From assembly GCA_024234855.1 (NCBI GenBank), contig JACKNN010000012.1, positions 1-29,484 on the forward strand: a stretch of DNA of 29,484 nucleotides, written 5' to 3'. Source of the DNA: Pseudomonadales bacterium (lineage in GTDB: Bacteria; Pseudomonadota; Gammaproteobacteria; Pseudomonadales; Halieaceae). Below the pieces are notes generated by a model. The model did not search any database. It was not told where the DNA came from and saw only the letters and a program-made list of their open reading frames with translations. Positions 26,769 through 29,484 of the stretch are shown piece by piece (position 1 is the stretch's first letter; each line of letters begins with the position of its first letter). Made by a program: the position numbers and the translations under genes.

Positions 26769-28799
26769 ATGACATGCAGTAAGTGCTTGATCGCCCTGGC
26801 GATGCACCTTGCAGTGATTTCCCCGGTCGACGCGGCGCAGCCGCCAGCCGCACCGGATGAACCCCTGCGGGTTTTTTTGCAGGGCAGCTCAAGCGCCGGA
26901 CTCACGGCGCTGGTTACCGGGCAGGGCGGCTCGATAACCCACGACCTCCACATTATCAATGCCGTTGGCGCGAAGCTGACCCGCGAGCAGTTGGATAAGG
27001 TGCTGGAATCTCCTGAGATAATCCGCTATTTCGAAGACCTGTCGGTCTCTGATAAACCGCAGGACACGCCTGCGGAGCCAAAAAAAGAGTGCGACGTTGG
27101 CGGCGCGGTGCAACTGGAGATTGGCAATGCCGGGTTCGGCTGGAGGCTCTTTAACAAAAGAACCACTCCCGCCTTGCTCGAGCAGATCAAGCTGAGCTGG
27201 CCGCGACAGATGGGCACAATTCAAAGCATGACGCTGGGCGGCACGGACCTGGAGCCACCACCCGATTCAAACGATGCCGGGGGCCCTGCGCTGGTTGAAT
27301 TCGGCGGCACAACGGGACGGCCTATGCCGGCGCTTAATGGCATCCAGACACTCGAGGTCCGCTTTCAATCCGCCACAGACCGACCACTGCTCCAGCGCGA
27401 CTTTACATTAGAGGCGAAGTTTTCCGGCGATTGCTCCACCAAACTCATACCCGGACATGACGACAATCACGAGAACTTCCACTACAACGCCGCCGCCGGC
27501 GTAGAGGCATTGCACCTCAACGGTGTTACCGGACGCGGGATTACGATCGCCGTTGTCGACTCAGGGCTGTGGGAGCATCCCGCCCTGACCAATGACACCA
27601 GCGGCAAGCCGCGACTACTGGCGAAGTACGACGCCATTGCCAACGTCACGGGAAAAGAGGTCTTTGATGCCAGCGGGCACGGCACTCATATGACCAGCAT
27701 TATCGCGCACAATGGCCCCGTGACCCGGGACGGCGTACCGACTGGAGTTTTCAAGGGTGTCGCCCCCGACGTAAACCTGGTGTCGGTGAAAGCGTTTGAC
27801 GTCGCGGGCCGGGGCGACCTGCTGGACATCGTGCGGGCTATCCAGTGGGTTGTGGACAACCGCGAGACGTATAACATCCGCGTACTCAACCTCTCTTTCA
27901 CCGCCACTCCACGCTGGCACTACTGGCTGGACCCATTGAACCAGGCCGTTATGCAAGCCTGGGCCAGCGGTATCACAGTGATTGCCGCCGCCGGCAACGA
28001 AGGGCCCGATCCGATGACCATCGGCTCGCCCGGCAACCTGCCATTTGTCATCACAGTGGGGGCTGTCACGGACTCGTGGACCCCGCTTGACAAGGATGAC
28101 GACTACATACCGGATTTCTCATCGCGGGGCCCGACACCCGATGCACACATAAAACCCGACGTAGTCGCCCCCGGGGGGCATCTCACCGGCCTGACCAGGC
28201 CCGGCTCCGGCCTGACTCTGGACCACCCCGATTACGTGCTGCGTACCGGTGAGTTCGTAATGAGCGGCTCCTCACAGGCCACCGCGCTGGTATCCGGCGT
28301 GGCCGCCCTGTTGTTGCAACTTGAGCCGGACCTCAGCCCGGAAGACATCAAGTGCAAACTTATGACCAGCGCGGAACCCGCCATTAACAGGGACGGCCTG
28401 CTGGCGTACAGCCCCTTTCAGCAAGGGCACGGCTATATCAATGCCACCCGTGCCGTCACCCTTGGCCAGCGAGGCTGCGGAAACGCCGGGATGGACATAC
28501 AACAGGAGCTGACGGGCACCTCACACACCCAGGGGCCAGCTATTACGAAAGAAGACGGCACCGCCAGCCTGCCCGGCCTCGACGCCATGCTCTCGCCCGA
28601 GACCCCTGAAAAGGGCTTGAGCCACACACGCAAGTGGGGCGTAAAGGCCCATATTGAGAGGAACGATCCCCCCATCCCGAATGCGGAAACGCCCACGGGA
28701 CCCCATCCATTTGACTGGGAGGGGTTGTACCACCAGGAACGGGAAACGATAGAAAACCTCTCCCGGACGCCACTGCAACAACCCTCATCGACCAACTGA
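26769..28799 (+). CDS. Secreted subtilisin-like serine protease (S8) with an inserted beta domain
   Basis: A 676-residue exported protease. The order is: signal peptide (about 1-23, ending PVDAA); I9-type propeptide (about 32-93, GGSITHDLHIINAVGAKL); a domain bracketed by Cys108 and Cys222 with W125, LSWP (142-145) and FSGDC; peptidase S8 (about 245-565); and a 110-residue tail. The catalytic triad is complete: Asp264 (VVDSG), His304 (SGHGTHM) and Ser502 (SGSSQATA), with oxyanion Asn410 (AAGN). The tail is Pro-rich and contains RKWGVKAHIE (621-630). The ATG at 26769 is chosen because it begins a signal peptide and leaves 14 nt after the upstream stop. Longer in-frame starts lie inside the upstream gene. 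It is not a typical autotransporter, since no beta-barrel is seen. Confidence 0.9.
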   Translation: MTCSKCLIALAMHLAVISPVDAAQPPAAPDEPLRVFLQGSSSAGLTALVTGQGGSITHDLHIINAVGAKLTREQLDKVLESPEIIRYFEDLSVSDKPQDTPAEPKKECDVGGAVQLEIGNAGFGWRLFNKRTTPALLEQIKLSWPRQMGTIQSMTLGGTDLEPPPDSNDAGGPALVEFGGTTGRPMPALNGIQTLEVRFQSATDRPLLQRDFTLEAKFSGDCSTKLIPGHDDNHENFHYNAAAGVEALHLNGVTGRGITIAVVDSGLWEHPALTNDTSGKPRLLAKYDAIANVTGKEVFDASGHGTHMTSIIAHNGPVTRDGVPTGVFKGVAPDVNLVSVKAFDVAGRGDLLDIVRAIQWVVDNRETYNIRVLNLSFTATPRWHYWLDPLNQAVMQAWASGITVIAAAGNEGPDPMTIGSPGNLPFVITVGAVTDSWTPLDKDDDYIPDFSSRGPTPDAHIKPDVVAPGGHLTGLTRPGSGLTLDHPDYVLRTGEFVMSGSSQATALVSGVAALLLQLEPDLSPEDIKCKLMTSAEPAINRDGLLAYSPFQQGHGYINATRAVTLGQRGCGNAGMDIQQELTGTSHTQGPAITKEDGTASLPGLDAMLSPETPEKGLSHTRKWGVKAHIERNDPPIPNAETPTGPHPFDWEGLYHQERETIENLSRTPLQQPSSTN

Positions 28800-28827
28800 A
28801 ACGCCCGCCCTTCCGACCTGCTTTCTA

Positions 28828-28847
28828 GCTGCCCCTAAAGGGTCAGC
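28828..28847 (+). terminator. Weak hairpin after the protease gene
   Basis: GCTG-CCC and GGG-T-CAGC can pair around CTAAA (stem of 7 with one bulged T), 28 nt after the stop codon. Only a scattered T-run (TCTTT) follows, so termination would be inefficient. Confidence 0.3.
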
Positions 28848-28974
28848 ACGTCTTTACACTAATCTGCTCTTTTCCATTACATTCCATTGACTTGCAGCGC
28901 CCAGTTCCCGACTCCGCCGACTGCGCCAAACCCGGACGGCCAGCCGACTACCCCAAAAAGGGTATATCCCCACC

Positions 28975-29003
28975 TTCAACTCCCCCCTTTCGCCCCGTAT
29001 AAC
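28975..29003 (+). promoter_or_regulatory. Promoter of the WG-repeat gene
   Basis: TTCAAC (28975-28980; 3 of 6) and TATAAC (28998-29003; 5 of 6) are exactly 17 nt apart. Transcription would start near 29010, giving a leader of about 105 nt. This makes the last gene separately transcribable from the protease. Confidence 0.45.
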
Positions 29004-29027
29004 GAAGTCAAGCATCCATACAAGAAG

Positions 29028-29077
29028 ATGTGAACGCGGTCCCAGAATGGGATCTCGGTGGCAGAACCAGGTCACAT
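29028..29077 (+). ncRNA. Candidate structured leader RNA of the WG-repeat gene
   Basis: Nested complementary segments could form a closed multi-branch fold. The outer pair is ATGTGA (29028-29033) with TCACAT (29072-29077). The first inner hairpin is GGTCCCA (29038-29044) with TGGGATC (29048-29054) around a 3-nt loop. A second small hairpin pairs GGT (29057-29059) with ACC (29066-29068). It ends 38 nt before the start codon. It matches no riboswitch class I recognise, including the c-di-GMP GEMM cores. It may be a plain leader hairpin. Confidence 0.3.
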
Positions 29078-29115
29078 TTTGAAAAAAAATGAACTCACGA
29101 AGGCGGGCATAAATT

Positions 29116-29484
29116 ATGAAAACTATCAAAACTCTCGGTTACGTAGGCGCAGGCGGCATCGCAATTGCATTACTGGTGCCCGCCATGGGCATCGCAGGAG
29201 CAGGCCAGTCAGCGGCCACTGCTGCCGCGTCACACAGCCTGGTTCACAAAGTGAGCCAGTCACTCGCGGGAACTGAGAGTTATACCTCCAGTGGCCCGTC
29301 CGGCTACAAGTGGGGCCGCAAGCTGGAGCAGACCCAGACCGACGCCAACTGGATCGGGTCCACCAGCGCTCGCAGCGGCTACAAGTGGGGCGACAATGCC
29401 ATCTCCGAGTCCGCAGCTCCAACTTTCGCAAGCACCTCCTCCTATGAATGGGGCGTGAAGGGCTATGCGGAGCAGGCTGGTAAT
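29116..29484 (+). CDS. Secreted protein with repeated Y-[KE]-W-G motifs, partial
   Basis: An open frame from ATG 29116 runs in phase to the right edge (123 codons, no stop), so the C-terminus is missing. MKTIKTLGYV plus a Gly/Ala/Ile-rich stretch to about residue 29 reads as a signal peptide. The mature part is rich in Ser, Thr, Ala and Gly and carries SGYKWG (62-67), SGYKWG (87-92) and SSYEWG (108-113), at spacings of 25 and 21. No known domain is recognised. The third copy continues WGVKGYAE, which resembles WGVKAHIE in the tail of the protease encoded upstream. It may be a surface or matrix protein, a peptide precursor, or the N-terminal segment of something larger. Spacing before the ATG shows only a loose AAGGCGGG ribosome site. 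Confidence 0.7.
   Translation, partial: MKTIKTLGYVGAGGIAIALLVPAMGIAGAGQSAATAAASHSLVHKVSQSLAGTESYTSSGPSGYKWGRKLEQTQTDANWIGSTSARSGYKWGDNAISESAAPTFASTSSYEWGVKGYAEQAGN

Larger units (their letters stand above)
28800..29115. other. 316-nt gene-free stretch between the protease and the WG-repeat gene
   Basis: No convincing coding frame is seen. It holds a weak hairpin after the protease stop (28828-28847), a pyrimidine-rich C/T stretch (about 28960-28996), a promoter candidate (28975-29003) and a possibly structured leader (29028-29077). The antisense frame across 28854-29129 looks non-coding by composition and has no recognisable features. Confidence 0.6.

Noticed and set aside
29047..29082. 11-codon leader peptide inside the candidate structured RNA
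   Set aside because: No ribosome site and no regulatory codon pattern.
29010..29115. c-di-GMP riboswitch (GEMM-I/II) in the last leader
   Set aside because: The conserved GEMM core segments are not present, despite nearby c-di-GMP genes.
28854..29129. Minus-strand frame of 91 codons in the gap before the WG-repeat gene
   Set aside because: Covers the promoter and leader of the last gene, has no ribosome site worth noting and no recognisable domain.

Overview
This looks like a GC-rich chromosomal stretch from an aerobic, probably marine gammaproteobacterium. Pointers are FabV-type enoyl reductase, MiaE, homodimeric AceE with a single-lipoyl AceF, NadA, BepA beside PerM and TusA, and a dense c-di-GMP gene cluster. 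A member of the Halieaceae/Cellvibrionales neighbourhood would fit, but that is inference from gene content. No rRNA, tRNA, IS element, phage gene or CRISPR array was seen.

Layout. (1) 1-5568, minus strand: lipid and acyl-CoA genes. fabV, a metallo-beta-lactamase-fold hydrolase, an MFS transporter and an AlkK-like acyl-CoA ligase are spaced 4, 2 and 14 nt apart and look like one operon. A second, FadD3-like acyl-CoA ligase runs off the left edge and has its own promoter with an inverted-repeat operator. (2) 5806-8620: miaE, an orphan GT2-like protein, and a convergent D-glycerate 3-kinase. (3) 8715-10330: an exported arylsulfatase ending in a strong terminator. (4) 10354-18795, minus strand: aceE-aceF with their own promoter and paired operator-like elements, preceded by tusA-perM-M16 lipoprotein peptidase. 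(5) 18968-21531: BepA-like chaperone-protease, divergent from tusA, and nadA. (6) 21822-26754: three c-di-GMP proteins: a pseudo-receiver GGDEF-EAL, a membrane diguanylate cyclase, and a REC-GGDEF-EAL. (7) 26769-29484: a secreted subtilase 14 nt behind the REC-GGDEF-EAL gene, then a 316-nt gap with a promoter and a possibly structured leader, then a secreted protein with repeated Y-[KE]-W-G motifs, cut by the right edge.

How the genes may work together. Region 1 would import, activate and reduce acyl chains. Region 4 turns pyruvate into acetyl-CoA, with envelope proteolysis and sulfur-relay genes alongside. The right end is the least ordinary part. A two-component c-di-GMP enzyme is probably co-transcribed with a secreted serine protease whose tail carries a WGVK motif. 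A similar WGVK motif occurs in the next exported protein, inside a repeated WG pattern. A c-di-GMP-linked secreted protease/WG-repeat surface system is the main candidate for something undescribed. The functional link is inferred, not shown.
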